A stretch of 64,000 nucleotides of DNA from Citrobacter gillenii. GTDB taxonomy: Bacteria; Pseudomonadota; Gammaproteobacteria; Enterobacterales; Enterobacteriaceae. The notes under the pieces were generated by a model. It saw only the letters and a program-made list of their open reading frames with translations. It searched no databases and was not told the DNA's origin. Below are positions 11,434 to 21,569 of this stretch, one piece after another (positions within the stretch are counted from its first letter, which is position 1; each line of letters begins with the position of its first letter). A program made the translations under genes and the position numbers. The stretch spans positions 1 through 64,000 of the forward strand of contig NZ_SUQN01000011.1 of assembly GCF_013337685.1 (NCBI RefSeq), in the 5' to 3' direction.

Positions 11434-14400
11434 TCATGACTGATTAAAGCGAAATAACGGTAACAAAAAGCGCTGAGACTGCGCCACGATGGCCTCCAGC
11501 GTATCCGGCTCCAGCTGACGCCACAGGCGTTGATACCAGATATCGTCACCCTCACCGCGTACCATCATGTTGCCTTCATAGGCCTGCAAAAACTTACTAC
11601 GCGCTTTTTGCCGCGTGTCGTCATCCTCTAACATGGCATCATTTGCGGCGTCATAACAGGTTTTTATCCATGCCCCACCGCTTTCCGGTAGCACCAGCAA
11701 CGGCGATGACATGCCCTCGCGATACCCGTCAACAAGCTGCGCCAGGTAGCGCATTGCCTGCTCGGCATCCAGTGGAGGAAAACGCCACTCTGCATCTTTA
11801 CGCAGGAACAGCCGGCTCTCACCCGTTCCACCACTGGCACAATAGACAAGATGTTCCAGCCAAAGTTGCACGCCCTGAGAAACGCTTAACAAAGATGGGC
11901 GCCAGCGCAACAAACCGTCCTGCTGAACCTGCGGTAGCCACCCGGTGATTTGCACGCCGTTGCAGTTGAGATCGATCTCCATACTCTGACCCGGCTGGCG
12001 ACAAGCGATAATACGCTCGGCCAGCGACTGCATTTCCTGGCGCTGGGCATCCCATAGGATTTCGCCAAATGCCCCGAAAGGCAGCGAGCCTGCCGCACGG
12101 AAGTGACGGAACAAACGCTCCGGATCATGCTCTTCAACCAGCGTGTTAAGCAGCTGCTGATTAAGCTGATAGCGGGTTAATCCTTCAAGGATAAAGGGTT
12201 CTGTCTCCGGTATATCACTCTCTTCAGAGCGGAAGTTCACCTGTAGCCGCATCTGGAAAAAAGCCCGCACCGGGTGTGCCCAAAATCTCTGCAGCGTCTC
12301 TAGTGTCAGGATTTCAGGCATGACATATGGCAGTGGTTGCACAAAATCAGTGTGTGCTTTGCCTGTCAGGCTCGCCGCGGGCAGCCACTCCCGGGCATAA
12401 CTTTGCTGCTCTCCCGGCAGATAGTTTTGTGCGTCAAAAGGCATGCGGGTATGCAAACGGGTTATGTGCGCTTTTACCCGGGCCTCGCTTTCATCACAGG
12501 TGAGCGCTTCATCACCCGGCAAATAGTGGCTTTGCCCAATATAGTCCAGCAACTCTTGTACCAGCACCGACGGAAAGCGTTCGCTGTTGTCCTGGATTGA
12601 ACGACCAATGTAGCTGATGTAGAGCGTTTGCTGCGCCGAAATCAGGGCTTCCAGAAACAGATAGCGGTCATCATCGCGGCGGCTTCGATCACCACGCATC
12701 GGCTTTTGGCTCATCAGATCGAAACCCAGAGGCGCAAGCTGGCGCGGATAAACGCCGTCGTTCATGCCCAGCAGACACACTACCTTGAAAGGAATCGATC
12801 GCATCGGCATCAGGGTACAGATATTGACCGGACCTGCGAGGAAACGCTGGCTAATGCGTTCCTGATCGAGCCGTTGTGCCAGCTCATCGCGTAACAGCGA
12901 AAGCGGCACGGCCTCGCCGTATTTAGCCCCCAGACCTTCAGCGATAATGGCCTGCCACTGATCTTTAATCAGCGTCATTGCTGCTTCGGTATCCACATCC
13001 GGCAGGAAGAAATCATTAAGCATGTCGTTGCAAACAGGCAACCACTCTTCCAGCGGACGTTCCTGCGCCAGACCCCGACGCCAGAGATTCAGTTTCATCA
13101 ACAGCGAAGCCAGATGCCCCACCAGTTCGGCGATCAAACCGCTGGACTCATCATACGGCAGTACGGATTGCCACTCCCCCTGCGCACTTTCCATCGCATA
13201 GCCCAACAGCATTCGCGTCAAACCAAATTGCCAGGTGTGTTGGCCTGTCGGCGGCAGTGCCAGTTCACGCACGTTGTCATCGTCAATGCCCCAGCGAATG
13301 CCTGACTCATTCACCCATAAGCGGAGATAGCGCAGCCCTTCTTCGTTGATGTTGAAGCGCGCCGCCAGCACGGGAACATCCAGTAATGCCAGCACATCCT
13401 CGGAGACAAAGCGGCTGTCCGGCAGCGACAGCAGGCTAATAAACGCCTGTAAAACCGGATGGGACTGGCGCGCACGACGGTCAGAAATGGCATACGGTAA
13501 ATAGCGATCGGCCGGCGCGCTGCCAAAAACAGCCTGAATAAAGGGGCTGTAGCTGTCGATATCCGCCACCATGACGATGATATCGCGCGGCGTCAGCGTT
13601 GGGTCCGCCGCCAGCATCGCCAGCAGGCGGTCATGAAGAATTTCCACCTCACGCTGTGGACTGTGGCAGACGTGAAACGTTACGCTGGTGTCATTCGGCT
13701 CAAGTAAGCGCTTATTATCGCTGCGCGAATACTCCTCCAGATTAACGCCCGCCACGGCCCGGCTTTCCAGTTCAAGGATATCCGACTGAATGTTATGCAA
13801 AAGATTGTCAGGCGTGATATCCACAAACGCATCCAGCTCCTGGCTGTTTTCCAGTTCGGAAAGCAGGTAAATATAGTCCCGCCCCAGTTTGCCCCACGAG
13901 GCCAGAAGCGGGTTACTGACATCCTGTTCGCCGTCGCTGTTAAACAACTCTTCAGCATTCTGGCTATCACGAAACAGCGGCAGATGACGTTCTTCAAAGC
14001 TATGCCGACGCTGACGTGCCAGCAGCTTTGCCAGATACGCGGGGTCTTTAATATCACCCCAGTAGTAACGACATGGATTAGTAAACAGCAGATGAATTTC
14101 AATATGCTTCCCCAGCGCCTGCAGGGCCTGAAGATACACGGGCGGCAGTGCGGAAATGCCGCAAATAAAGACGCGAGCGGGCAGCCCCTGCGGACAGCTT
14201 GAGGCATTTTCCAGGGTCTGAATAAATCGCTGATATAAATTGGCGCGATGCCAGCGCTCTTGCCCCAACTCTGCGGTGTATTCCACCAACGCTTTCCACA
14301 ACGGTGCCTGCCAGGCCTGAGACTCCCCCAATCCTTCAACCTGTTTCCCCGACTCCCACTGCGTCAACCAGTCAGGGCGGTAGACTAAGTACTGGTCAAA

Positions 14401-14802
14401 CAGGTCAGCGGCACGTGAGGAGAGCTGAAACAGCTTACGCTTGTCGGTATCGTCTGTCAGATACTGGCGCAGCAACGTGAACGCCTCGTCATCCAACAAC
14501 TGCGGCAGCAGCGTCATCAGCTTCCAGCTCATACTCTGCTTGCTGAACGCACTTTCTTTTGGGATATCCGGCAGTACCCGCACAAACATATCCCAGATAA
14601 AACTCGCAGGTAGCGGGAAGTCAATATTGGCGGCAATGCCGAACTTCTGTGCCAGAGTCATTTGTAGCCATTGCGCCATGCCGGTACTTTGAACCAGGAT
14701 CATTTCAGGTTCAAAGGGATCGATGAGCCGGTCGCGCTCAACGATATATTCCATTAACGCTTCCAGCACATCCAGACGATTGGAGTGGTAGACCCTTAAC
14801 AT
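11434..14802 (-). CDS. recC: RecBCD exonuclease V, gamma subunit (Chi recognition)
   Basis: The RecBCD subunit that splits the duplex and scans the 3' strand for Chi. The 1122 residues equal the E. coli length. It has the fold of an inactivated helicase-nuclease, and no intact Walker A motif is visible. The N-terminus MLRVYHSNRLDVLEALMEY is typical. The start is 12 bp after the ppdC stop, so it may be reached by read-through from the pseudopilin genes. A 177-bp gap separates it from ptrA. Confidence 0.97.
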   Translation of the reverse strand: MLRVYHSNRLDVLEALMEYIVERDRLIDPFEPEMILVQSTGMAQWLQMTLAQKFGIAANIDFPLPASFIWDMFVRVLPDIPKESAFSKQSMSWKLMTLLPQLLDDEAFTLLRQYLTDDTDKRKLFQLSSRAADLFDQYLVYRPDWLTQWESGKQVEGLGESQAWQAPLWKALVEYTAELGQERWHRANLYQRFIQTLENASSCPQGLPARVFICGISALPPVYLQALQALGKHIEIHLLFTNPCRYYWGDIKDPAYLAKLLARQRRHSFEERHLPLFRDSQNAEELFNSDGEQDVSNPLLASWGKLGRDYIYLLSELENSQELDAFVDITPDNLLHNIQSDILELESRAVAGVNLEEYSRSDNKRLLEPNDTSVTFHVCHSPQREVEILHDRLLAMLAADPTLTPRDIIVMVADIDSYSPFIQAVFGSAPADRYLPYAISDRRARQSHPVLQAFISLLSLPDSRFVSEDVLALLDVPVLAARFNINEEGLRYLRLWVNESGIRWGIDDDNVRELALPPTGQHTWQFGLTRMLLGYAMESAQGEWQSVLPYDESSGLIAELVGHLASLLMKLNLWRRGLAQERPLEEWLPVCNDMLNDFFLPDVDTEAAMTLIKDQWQAIIAEGLGAKYGEAVPLSLLRDELAQRLDQERISQRFLAGPVNICTLMPMRSIPFKVVCLLGMNDGVYPRQLAPLGFDLMSQKPMRGDRSRRDDDRYLFLEALISAQQTLYISYIGRSIQDNSERFPSVLVQELLDYIGQSHYLPGDEALTCDESEARVKAHITRLHTRMPFDAQNYLPGEQQSYAREWLPAASLTGKAHTDFVQPLPYVMPEILTLETLQRFWAHPVRAFFQMRLQVNFRSEESDIPETEPFILEGLTRYQLNQQLLNTLVEEHDPERLFRHFRAAGSLPFGAFGEILWDAQRQEMQSLAERIIACRQPGQSMEIDLNCNGVQITGWLPQVQQDGLLRWRPSLLSVSQGVQLWLEHLVYCASGGTGESRLFLRKDAEWRFPPLDAEQAMRYLAQLVDGYREGMSSPLLVLPESGGAWIKTCYDAANDAMLEDDDTRQKARSKFLQAYEGNMMVRGEGDDIWYQRLWRQLEPDTLEAIVAQSQRFLLPLFRFNQS

Positions 14803-14814
14803 AGCGGCTCCTGA

Positions 14815-15138
14815 CTACTGACTGTTTGGGCAGTGCAGACGCGTCATTTGACCTTGCCTGCCCAAGGGTGAAGAAAGTTTGACGTTGATGCTGACACATC
14901 CCGCCCGCGTTGTCTGCATTCGGTTTACCTGCCAGTTTAACGGCGACGGAAATGCCGTCATTTGGGTTTGCATCCACGCATGACGCCACAGCTGCTGGTA
15001 CTGACTTCTGATGAGGAAACTGTTCATTAATACCCTTTGATACCCCGACAATGCGGTCACAATCATGACCATAAGTACCATTGCCAGCATCACTTCTGGC
15101 AGGCTAAAACCGCGTTGCCGGTTCAGGGTAGCAGGCAC
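14815..15138 (-). CDS. ppdC: Prepilin-type minor pseudopilin PpdC
   Basis: A minor pseudopilin of the type IV pilus / type II secretion family; with PpdA, PpdB and YgdB it is thought to prime pilus assembly in the inner membrane. The prepilin motif RQRG|FSLPE has Glu at +5 and is followed by a hydrophobic helix ([17 protein letters not shown]). I chose the GTG at 15138: it has a GAGG 7 bp upstream, overlaps the ygdB end and gives 107 residues, the length I recall for E. coli. The frame is open further upstream to 15225. Confidence 0.85.
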   Translation of the reverse strand: MPATLNRQRGFSLPEVMLAMVLMVMIVTALSGYQRVLMNSFLIRSQYQQLWRHAWMQTQMTAFPSPLNWQVNRMQTTRAGCVSINVKLSSPLGRQGQMTRLHCPNSQ

Positions 15139-15530
15139 AGAGCAGCCTCTCTTAGCGGGCAGAAATCGCTCCAGCCATGTGCGGAAAATACAATATTGCC
15201 ATCGATAACCTCGCCCTGCCGCCATAGTGACATCCCTTCATAGTCGGTAATAAGCAACACGTTATTCTCGCCATGTAATCGCAGGCATACGGCTGCATTC
15301 GCGGTTGAATCTCGCCGGCATTGCACGGCCGGTTGCCGTTGCCAGGACTGCATACGTCCCCATTCCATGGCGGATTGCACCACAGCCTGGTGCTGCAAAG
15401 CCTGGCTTTCCGTGGCAACGCGCGAAGCAAAACTGGCTTCCTGTTGGCTAAGCCCCTGGAGCAGCAGACCGCCGAGCAGCAGAAGCAAAAGCACCATCGC
15501 CAGGGACGATACGCCGCGTTCCCGGTTCAC
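15123..15530 (-). CDS. ygdB: Pseudopilin-like protein YgdB
   Basis: A 135-residue inner-membrane protein of the minor pseudopilin set. The N-terminus is [11 protein letters not shown] then a long hydrophobic run of leucines. Position +5 after the glycine is Ala instead of the usual Glu; GspK/PilX-type tip pseudopilins also lack this Glu, so YgdB may be the tip subunit. It overlaps ppdB by 4 bp upstream and ppdC by 16 bp downstream, so the four genes are tightly coupled. Confidence 0.88.
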   Translation of the reverse strand: MNRERGVSSLAMVLLLLLLGGLLLQGLSQQEASFASRVATESQALQHQAVVQSAMEWGRMQSWQRQPAVQCRRDSTANAAVCLRLHGENNVLLITDYEGMSLWRQGEVIDGNIVFSAHGWSDFCPLREAALCLLP

Positions 15531-16090
15531 AGGTTAAACCCCGTCACGCTATAGCGCGCTTCAATAACCTTTTGTGGCGCACTTTTGCTGGCTCCGCGCA
15601 GACGCAAGGTCAGGATGGGCGCAAATCCGCTGATGTTCTGGCGTTCAACCTGAAATGTCTCAATCAGAACAGTGTCAGGATCGGTCATTTTATCCCAGCC
15701 CTTTCCATCGCAGGATGTCGCACCACGCAAGGTTTCCAGCACCTGGTCTTGTAAACGAAAACCTATCTGGTCCGCGTCTTTAGCTGGGGTTGTCTCCCAA
15801 ATGCCGTTACCGTTAGCGTCCCAACGCGCAATTACGCAATCACCGTGTCCTGATATCACCAGCCCTTCACCGCTACAGTTTCCGTGACAGTACCCTGCCC
15901 GCTGGAGATGTTTAGCCACCGTATAGGCTCGCTGCCAGAGCTCATCTTCAAGGGCTAACTGGCGCGTGTTGAGCAATATATCGTGCTGAAGCGACGGTAA
16001 AAAGCGCGCAGCCCCCAGTAGCAAAACGCTGCTGATAGCCATCGCGATCAGCACCTCCAGCAATGAAAAACCGCGTTCGTTTACCGACAT
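15527..16090 (-). CDS. ppdB: Prepilin-type minor pseudopilin PpdB
   Basis: A 187-residue prepilin. The leader [12 protein letters not shown] carries Glu at +5, followed by hydrophobic [18 protein letters not shown]. The C-terminal globular part has several cysteines that may form disulfides (GYCHGNC region). The start overlaps the ppdA stop by 10 bp. It resembles GspJ/PilW-type minor pseudopilins. The PpdD major pilin and hof assembly genes are not in this window. Confidence 0.9.
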   Translation of the reverse strand: MSVNERGFSLLEVLIAMAISSVLLLGAARFLPSLQHDILLNTRQLALEDELWQRAYTVAKHLQRAGYCHGNCSGEGLVISGHGDCVIARWDANGNGIWETTPAKDADQIGFRLQDQVLETLRGATSCDGKGWDKMTDPDTVLIETFQVERQNISGFAPILTLRLRGASKSAPQKVIEARYSVTGFNL

Positions 16091-16551
16091 ACATCTGCCT
16101 CATCACGCTCACAAAGCCGAATTCGCCCCCAGGTCGATATCACCACCCACCGTTCACCCGCTGCATTTTTTAGGCCTATATGTCCAGCCCATGCGGTGTT
16201 GCGCAGGCCAAAAAAGGCCAGCGATGGCGTGATGTCTGCCATCTCAACATCATCCCAGCGCGGGATTAACACCAACGCAGAAGCGGGCTTACAGGTATTT
16301 TGAGCCGCAGCAGAGCTGACCAGACACCATGACGTTCCCTCTCTGATAACGCCGATGACATGGTCACGGTTATGCCAGTTGGCATCCTCGCGCAGTTGCA
16401 GCAGGTAGTCCTGCACCTGAACGACGGTTTGCCACAATCGTTGCTGTTGCTGCCAGCGTTGCCAGCCATATAGCCCTGACGCGCTTAGCGTCACGATGAT
16501 GAGCATTGCCACCAGCGTTTCAATTAGCGTATAGCCCTGTTGTTTTTTCAT
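16081..16551 (-). CDS. ppdA: Prepilin-type minor pseudopilin PpdA
   Basis: A 156-residue prepilin and first gene of the ppdA-ppdB-ygdB-ppdC set. The leader [11 protein letters not shown] carries Glu at +5, followed by a hydrophobic helix ([18 protein letters not shown]). The length and short globular domain suit a GspH/FimT-type pseudopilin. It lies downstream of the thyA terminator and probably has its own promoter in the 184-bp gap. Confidence 0.9.
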   Translation of the reverse strand: MKKQQGYTLIETLVAMLIIVTLSASGLYGWQRWQQQQRLWQTVVQVQDYLLQLREDANWHNRDHVIGVIREGTSWCLVSSAAAQNTCKPASALVLIPRWDDVEMADITPSLAFFGLRNTAWAGHIGLKNAAGERWVVISTWGRIRLCERDEADVCR

Positions 16552-16686
16552 GCCGCCAGTATGGCGATAAGGAAAATAATCACGAGTGGGGAATTCGGGT
16601 TGTTCGGCGAGCTTCGGGGAATATTTGCTTCGTTTCAGCGCATTGCAAAATTTCAGGAATCAGCGTCGAAAAACTGAAATCAGGGC

Positions 16687-16714
16687 AAAAAAAACCGACG
16701 CGCGAGGGCGTCGG
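16687..16714 (-). terminator. Terminator of thyA
   Basis: On the minus strand a CCGACGC/GCGTCGG stem (arms 16695-16701 and 16708-16714) is followed by eight T (16687-16694). It is 22 bp after the thyA stop. Confidence 0.88.
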
Positions 16715-16735
16715 TCGTGGCAGGGTAGCGGTCGA

Positions 16736-17530
16736 TTAGATAGCAACCGGCGCTTTAATACCAGGGTGCGGATCGTAACCTTCAATCTCGAAATCATCGA
16801 AACGATAGTCGAAGATAGAGTCAGGCTTACGCTTGATGACCAGCTTCGGCAAGGCACGCGGTTCGCGGCTGAGCTGCAGGTGCGTTTGCTCCATGTGGTT
16901 GCTGTACAGGTGCGTATCGCCGCCGGTCCAGACAAAATCACCGACTTCCAGATTGCACTGCTGCGCCATCATATGGACCAGCAAAGCATAGCTGGCAATG
17001 TTAAACGGCAGGCCGAGGAACACATCGCACGAACGCTGATACAGCTGACAGGAGAGCTTGCCGTCTGCCACATAGAACTGGAAGAACGCATGGCACGGCG
17101 CCAGCGCCATCTTATCCAGTTCGCCTACGTTCCACGCAGAAACGATAATACGGCGAGAGTCCGGATCATTCTTCAGCTGGTTAACCACCGTAGTGATCTG
17201 ATCAATATGGCGGCCATCTGGCGTTGGCCACGCGCGCCACTGTTTACCATAGACCGGGCCCAGATTGCCGTTTTCATCTGCCCACTCATCCCAGATAGAA
17301 ACGTTGTTTTCGTGCAGGTAGGCCACGTTAGTGTCGCCCTGCAAAAACCACAGCAGTTCATGAATGATAGAGCGCAAATGGCAGCGTTTAGTGGTAACCA
17401 GCGGGAATCCTTCCTGCAGATTAAAACGCATCTGATGACCAAAAATGGAAAGCGTTCCGGTTCCGGTACGGTCGTTTTTCTGTGTGCCTTCATCCAGCAC
17501 TTTTTGCATCAGTTCTAAATACTGTTTCAT
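16736..17530 (-). CDS. thyA: Thymidylate synthase
   Basis: Methylates dUMP to dTMP using 5,10-methylene-tetrahydrofolate. The 264 residues match E. coli. The catalytic cysteine is in [12 protein letters not shown] (about residue 146), and the substrate-binding stretch includes [19 protein letters not shown]. The ATG at 17530 is 6 bp after the lgt stop, so the two are co-transcribed; a strong terminator follows. Confidence 0.98.
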   Translation of the reverse strand: MKQYLELMQKVLDEGTQKNDRTGTGTLSIFGHQMRFNLQEGFPLVTTKRCHLRSIIHELLWFLQGDTNVAYLHENNVSIWDEWADENGNLGPVYGKQWRAWPTPDGRHIDQITTVVNQLKNDPDSRRIIVSAWNVGELDKMALAPCHAFFQFYVADGKLSCQLYQRSCDVFLGLPFNIASYALLVHMMAQQCNLEVGDFVWTGGDTHLYSNHMEQTHLQLSREPRALPKLVIKRKPDSIFDYRFDDFEIEGYDPHPGIKAPVAI

Positions 17531-17536
17531 GATTCC

Positions 17537-18412
17537 TCAGGAAGCGTGTTGCTGTGGGCTACGGCGGTACGCCCAAACCATCATAATGATACCGGCGACA
17601 ATCATCGGGATAGACAGGATCTGCCCCATGCTGATGTACTGTACCCATTCGCCGGTAAACTGCTGATCCGGCTGGCGGAAAAATTCAACGATGATACGAA
17701 ACGCGCCGTAGCCAATCAGGAACAGACCGGAGACCGAGCCCATCGGACGCGGTTTACGAATGAACAGGTTAAGAATGATAAACAGCACCACGCCTTCCAG
17801 CGCCATCTCATAAAGCTGAGACGCGTGACGAGGCAGCGAACCGTAGGTATCGAAAATAGATTGCCACTGCGGGTTGGTTTGCAGCAGTAAGATGTCTTCG
17901 GTACGCGAGCCCGGGAACAACATGCTATATGAGAAGTTAGGGTCAACGCGTCCCCACAGTTCGCCGTTGATAAAGTTGCCCAGTCGTCCCGCACCCAGAC
18001 CAAACGGAATCAAAGGAGCAATGAAGTCAGAGACCTGGAAGAACGAACGCTTGGTGCGTTTGGCGAAGATAATCATCACCAGGATCACACCGATGAGACC
18101 ACCGTGGAATGACATTCCGCCATCCCAGACGCGGAACAGATACAGCGGATTATCAAGGAACAGCGGGAAGTTGTAGAACAGTACGTAACCGATACGCCCA
18201 CCGAGGAACACCCCGAGGAAGCCTGCATAGAGTAAGTTTTCAACTTCGTTTTTGGTCCAGCCACTTCCTGGGCGATTAGCGCGGCGCGTCGCCAGCCACA
18301 TCGCGAAAATAAACCCCACCAAATACATCATGCCGTACCAGTGAAGTGCGACGGGTCCAATTGAGAAAATGACCGGATCGAATTCCGGAAAATGCAGATA
18401 GCTACTGGTCAT
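17537..18412 (-). CDS. lgt: Phosphatidylglycerol-prolipoprotein diacylglyceryl transferase
   Basis: The first enzyme of lipoprotein maturation: it moves diacylglycerol from phosphatidylglycerol to the lipobox cysteine. A 291-residue inner-membrane protein with about seven transmembrane helices. The Lgt signature [14 protein letters not shown] and the motif HGGLIGV are present. It is essential in E. coli. It sits upstream of thyA in one unit and would process YgdR, encoded in this window. Confidence 0.97.
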   Translation of the reverse strand: MTSSYLHFPEFDPVIFSIGPVALHWYGMMYLVGFIFAMWLATRRANRPGSGWTKNEVENLLYAGFLGVFLGGRIGYVLFYNFPLFLDNPLYLFRVWDGGMSFHGGLIGVILVMIIFAKRTKRSFFQVSDFIAPLIPFGLGAGRLGNFINGELWGRVDPNFSYSMLFPGSRTEDILLLQTNPQWQSIFDTYGSLPRHASQLYEMALEGVVLFIILNLFIRKPRPMGSVSGLFLIGYGAFRIIVEFFRQPDQQFTGEWVQYISMGQILSIPMIVAGIIMMVWAYRRSPQQHAS

Positions 18413-18465
18413 CTGTCACCACAAGTTCTTGTTATTTCGCTGAAGTCAGACAGCAATTGATAAGC

Positions 18466-18486
18466 GCGCCTGTATGATACAGGCGC
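18466..18486. repeat. Perfect 21-nt palindrome between ptsP and lgt
   Basis: Two 10-bp arms, GCGCCTGTAT and ATACAGGCGC, flank one central G. It lies in the 205-bp gap upstream of lgt. No T run follows on either strand, so an operator or an mRNA hairpin is as likely as a terminator. Confidence 0.6.
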
Positions 18487-18617
18487 TCCGAAGGTGCGAA
18501 TGATAGCACAAGGGGATCACCACGCATGCCGGGAAGATGTAAAAGATCTGTATAGTTAAGCCAGACACCAACAGGGATGCCAGATGAAACAGTGATGATC
18601 AGGCCGACAATTCAGAC

Positions 18618-20864
18618 TTACAGCCCCCCGCGAATCAAACCGCCCATACCGCGGCGTTCCATAAATGCCGCCACCTGATGGCGCACTTCCGTCGCCAGTT
18701 GCGCTTCCAGGCTGCGCTGTGCCAGCGTTTTCGCTTCATCAAAATCGATGTGGCGCAGCAGATATTTCACTCGTGCCACAGAACGACCGTTCATTGATAA
18801 GTGGCGAAAACCCAGACCGATTAAAATGGTCACACACATTGGGTCACCCGCCATTTCGCCGCACAGGCGTAAATCGATGCCGCTTCTCTCGGCTTCCTGG
18901 GCAATCATCGCCAACGCACGTAACATCCCAGGATGTAGACTGTCATAAATGCTGGCGACCCGCGTATTGTTACGATCGACTGCCAGAATATATTGGGTCA
19001 GATCGTTGGTACCCACCGAGATAAAATCGACCCTGTTCGCCAGATGCGGCAGCATAAAGACCATCGACGGGACTTCCAGCATGATGCCGATACGCGGTTT
19101 CGGGATCGCGTAGCCGATCATCTCTTCCACTTCGCGCCCGGCGCGCTCAATCAAGCGCCGCGCTTCGTCAACTTCATCAATACTGGTGACCATCGGCAGC
19201 AAAATACTCAGGTTGCCGGTTGCCGCGTTGGCACGCAGCATTGCGCGGACCTGGATCAAAAAGATCTCCGGCTGATCGAGCGTAATGCGGATCCCGCGCC
19301 AGCCAAGGCACGGATTCTCTTCACTGATGGGCATGTAAGGCAGTTGCTTATCAGCCCCGACGTCCAGCGTACGCAGAGTCACCGGCTTGTCGTTAAACAT
19401 TTGCAGCATGCCCTGATACTGGGCAACCTGTTCTTCTTCTGACGGAAACCCGCTTTGTAGCATGAACGGAATTTCGGTGCGATACAGCCCGATGCCGTCG
19501 ATCCGGCTTCCCAGTTTTTGCTCGTGTTCCGGACTCAGCCCGGCGTTGAGCATCACCTTAACGCGCTCGCCGCTTTTCAACTGGGCTGGCTGGTTAACGT
19601 CATCTTCTGCCAGGCGACTGAGTTCAATCTCTTCACTGATAAGTCGCTGATATTCCTGAATCAAAACCGGTTCAGGATCAACCAGCAGCTCGCCGCGATA
19701 ACCGTCCACCACCAGCGTACGGCGGTGGAGTACCGACGGCTGGATGTCGGCCCCCATCACAGTCGGAATACCCAGCGCGCGCACCATAATTGCCGCATGG
19801 GAGTTGGCAGCGCCGTCTCTGACCACCACACCAACTAGTCGGTCCTGCGGAAGCTCTGCCAGCGTGGTCGCGGAAAGCTCATCTGCCACCAACACGAAAC
19901 GTTCCGGCCAGGCATTTGGCCCCTGAATCGAATCGTCAAGATGGAACAGCAGACGCTGGCCGAGCGCACGTAAATCCCCGGCCCGCTCTTTGAGATAGTT
20001 ATCACTGAGGGCGGCAAACTGTTCAGCGAACTTCTCGATAATCGTTTTAACCGCCCACTCTGCCACCGAACCGTTGTCCACTTCTGCAAACAGCTCGCGG
20101 CGCAGACGGGTGTCGGAAAGCAGGTGCGAGTAAAGATCGAAGATCGCCGCCGTCTCTTTTTGTGCTCCCGCCGTAAAGCGCTTACTGTAGCGGCGGAATT
20201 CATTGGCGGCTTCTTCCAGCGCCTCAGTCAGTCGTTCGCGTTCTAGTACCGGATCCAGCGTTGACGCCTGATACACCTGCTCCATCAGCGGCAGCGTGGC
20301 ATCCTGCCAGCCTTCGGCAATCGCCACGCCGGGTGCGGCAGGCAACGCACGAATGCGCGTTTGCCGGTATTGACCAAACAACGCGGTGAGCTGCGACTGA
20401 GAAAGAATGGCGGCCATTTGCGTGGCGAGTGTCACCAGGAATGACTCTTCGCTTTCATCGTACTGGCGCAGTTCACGCTGCTGGACCACCAGCACACCCA
20501 ATAGCTGGCGGCGCTGAATGATCGGCACGCCTAAGAAGGCGCGGAATCGCTCTTCTTTTACTGAAGGGATGTATTTGAAGCTGGGGTGTTTTTGCGCATC
20601 GGCGAGGTTAATTGGTTCCGCCAGCCTGCCAACCAGGCCAACGATACCTTCATCAAACGCAAGCGCAACGGTGCGACCGCGTGGTTTTTTGAGTCCCCGG
20701 GTCGCCATCAGGTAATAACAACGTCGGTCGTGATCGGCCAGATAAACCGAACAGACCTCTGTATCCATCGCAAGACAGATGTCGGTAACCAGAATATTCA
20801 GCGCCTCATTAAGACGCGGAGCACTGGCCACCTTTTCGACTATTTCGCGCAGGCGGGTGAGCAT
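18618..20864 (-). CDS. ptsP: PTS enzyme I-Ntr (phosphoenolpyruvate phosphotransferase)
   Basis: The first enzyme of the nitrogen-related PTS: it takes phosphate from PEP and passes it to NPr (PtsO), then to PtsN, linking nitrogen state to potassium transport. The product is 748 residues. An N-terminal GAF domain (about 1-150) senses nitrogen signals in E. coli. The PEP-utiliser swivelling domain holds the phosphorylated His in GAANSHAAIMVRALG (about residue 356). A PEP-binding barrel follows (LCGEMAGDP). The start is 12 bp after the rppH stop, so the two form an operon. Confidence 0.97.
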   Translation of the reverse strand: MLTRLREIVEKVASAPRLNEALNILVTDICLAMDTEVCSVYLADHDRRCYYLMATRGLKKPRGRTVALAFDEGIVGLVGRLAEPINLADAQKHPSFKYIPSVKEERFRAFLGVPIIQRRQLLGVLVVQQRELRQYDESEESFLVTLATQMAAILSQSQLTALFGQYRQTRIRALPAAPGVAIAEGWQDATLPLMEQVYQASTLDPVLERERLTEALEEAANEFRRYSKRFTAGAQKETAAIFDLYSHLLSDTRLRRELFAEVDNGSVAEWAVKTIIEKFAEQFAALSDNYLKERAGDLRALGQRLLFHLDDSIQGPNAWPERFVLVADELSATTLAELPQDRLVGVVVRDGAANSHAAIMVRALGIPTVMGADIQPSVLHRRTLVVDGYRGELLVDPEPVLIQEYQRLISEEIELSRLAEDDVNQPAQLKSGERVKVMLNAGLSPEHEQKLGSRIDGIGLYRTEIPFMLQSGFPSEEEQVAQYQGMLQMFNDKPVTLRTLDVGADKQLPYMPISEENPCLGWRGIRITLDQPEIFLIQVRAMLRANAATGNLSILLPMVTSIDEVDEARRLIERAGREVEEMIGYAIPKPRIGIMLEVPSMVFMLPHLANRVDFISVGTNDLTQYILAVDRNNTRVASIYDSLHPGMLRALAMIAQEAERSGIDLRLCGEMAGDPMCVTILIGLGFRHLSMNGRSVARVKYLLRHIDFDEAKTLAQRSLEAQLATEVRHQVAAFMERRGMGGLIRGGL

Positions 20865-20876
20865 AATTTGCGTAGC

Positions 20877-21407
20877 TTAACCTCTTTTACGTCTGTACGC
20901 AGGTGCGCTTTGCGGCTTTGGGGTACTCTCCTGAAGCGCCATCACAACACTTGCGAATTCTTTCATCACCCTGCGATAGACATCGCGTTTAAATGACACT
21001 ACCTGTCGAACCGGATACCAGTAACTCACCCAACGCCAGCCATCGAACTCGGGCGTGCTGCTGGTTTGCATATTGATCTCAGCATCGCTGCTTACCAATT
21101 GCAGAAGGAACCATTTTTGTTTCTGGCCGATACAAACCGGCTTCGTGTCCCAACGCACCAAACGTTTCGGTAACTTGTAACGCAACCAGTTACGAGTAGA
21201 AGCCAGGATCCGCACATCTTTACGACTGAGGCCCACTTCTTCAAACAGTTCCCGGTACATCGCCTGCTCTGCTGTCTCTCCCGCGTTTATCCCACCTTGC
21301 GGGAATTGCCAGGAGTGCTGACCAAATCGCCGGGCCCACATGACCTGCCCCTGGCGGTTACAAATTACTATTCCTACATTCGGGCGGTAGCCATCGTCAT
21401 CAATCAC
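20877..21407 (-). CDS. rppH: RNA pyrophosphohydrolase RppH
   Basis: A Nudix hydrolase that trims the 5' triphosphate of mRNAs to monophosphate and so starts RNase E-dependent decay. It has 176 residues. The Nudix box is [23 protein letters not shown] (GX5EX7REUXEEXGU), near residues 37-59. It is promoter-proximal to ptsP. Its upstream gap to mutH holds the DARS2 region. Confidence 0.97.
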   Translation of the reverse strand: MIDDDGYRPNVGIVICNRQGQVMWARRFGQHSWQFPQGGINAGETAEQAMYRELFEEVGLSRKDVRILASTRNWLRYKLPKRLVRWDTKPVCIGQKQKWFLLQLVSSDAEINMQTSSTPEFDGWRWVSYWYPVRQVVSFKRDVYRRVMKEFASVVMALQESTPKPQSAPAYRRKRG

Positions 21408-21569
21408 CGGACTACCTCAACATAAACCTTATATATAAACGATTGTTTCACACTCCTGAGAGGCGGTAAACCACTGTGTTAAGTACACGAGACTCTAATA
21501 ACAATTGAATAACTCACAGCAAAGGACTGAGTTATAAACAGAGGTAGGCTGAGTTAGGCGATTTTATTC

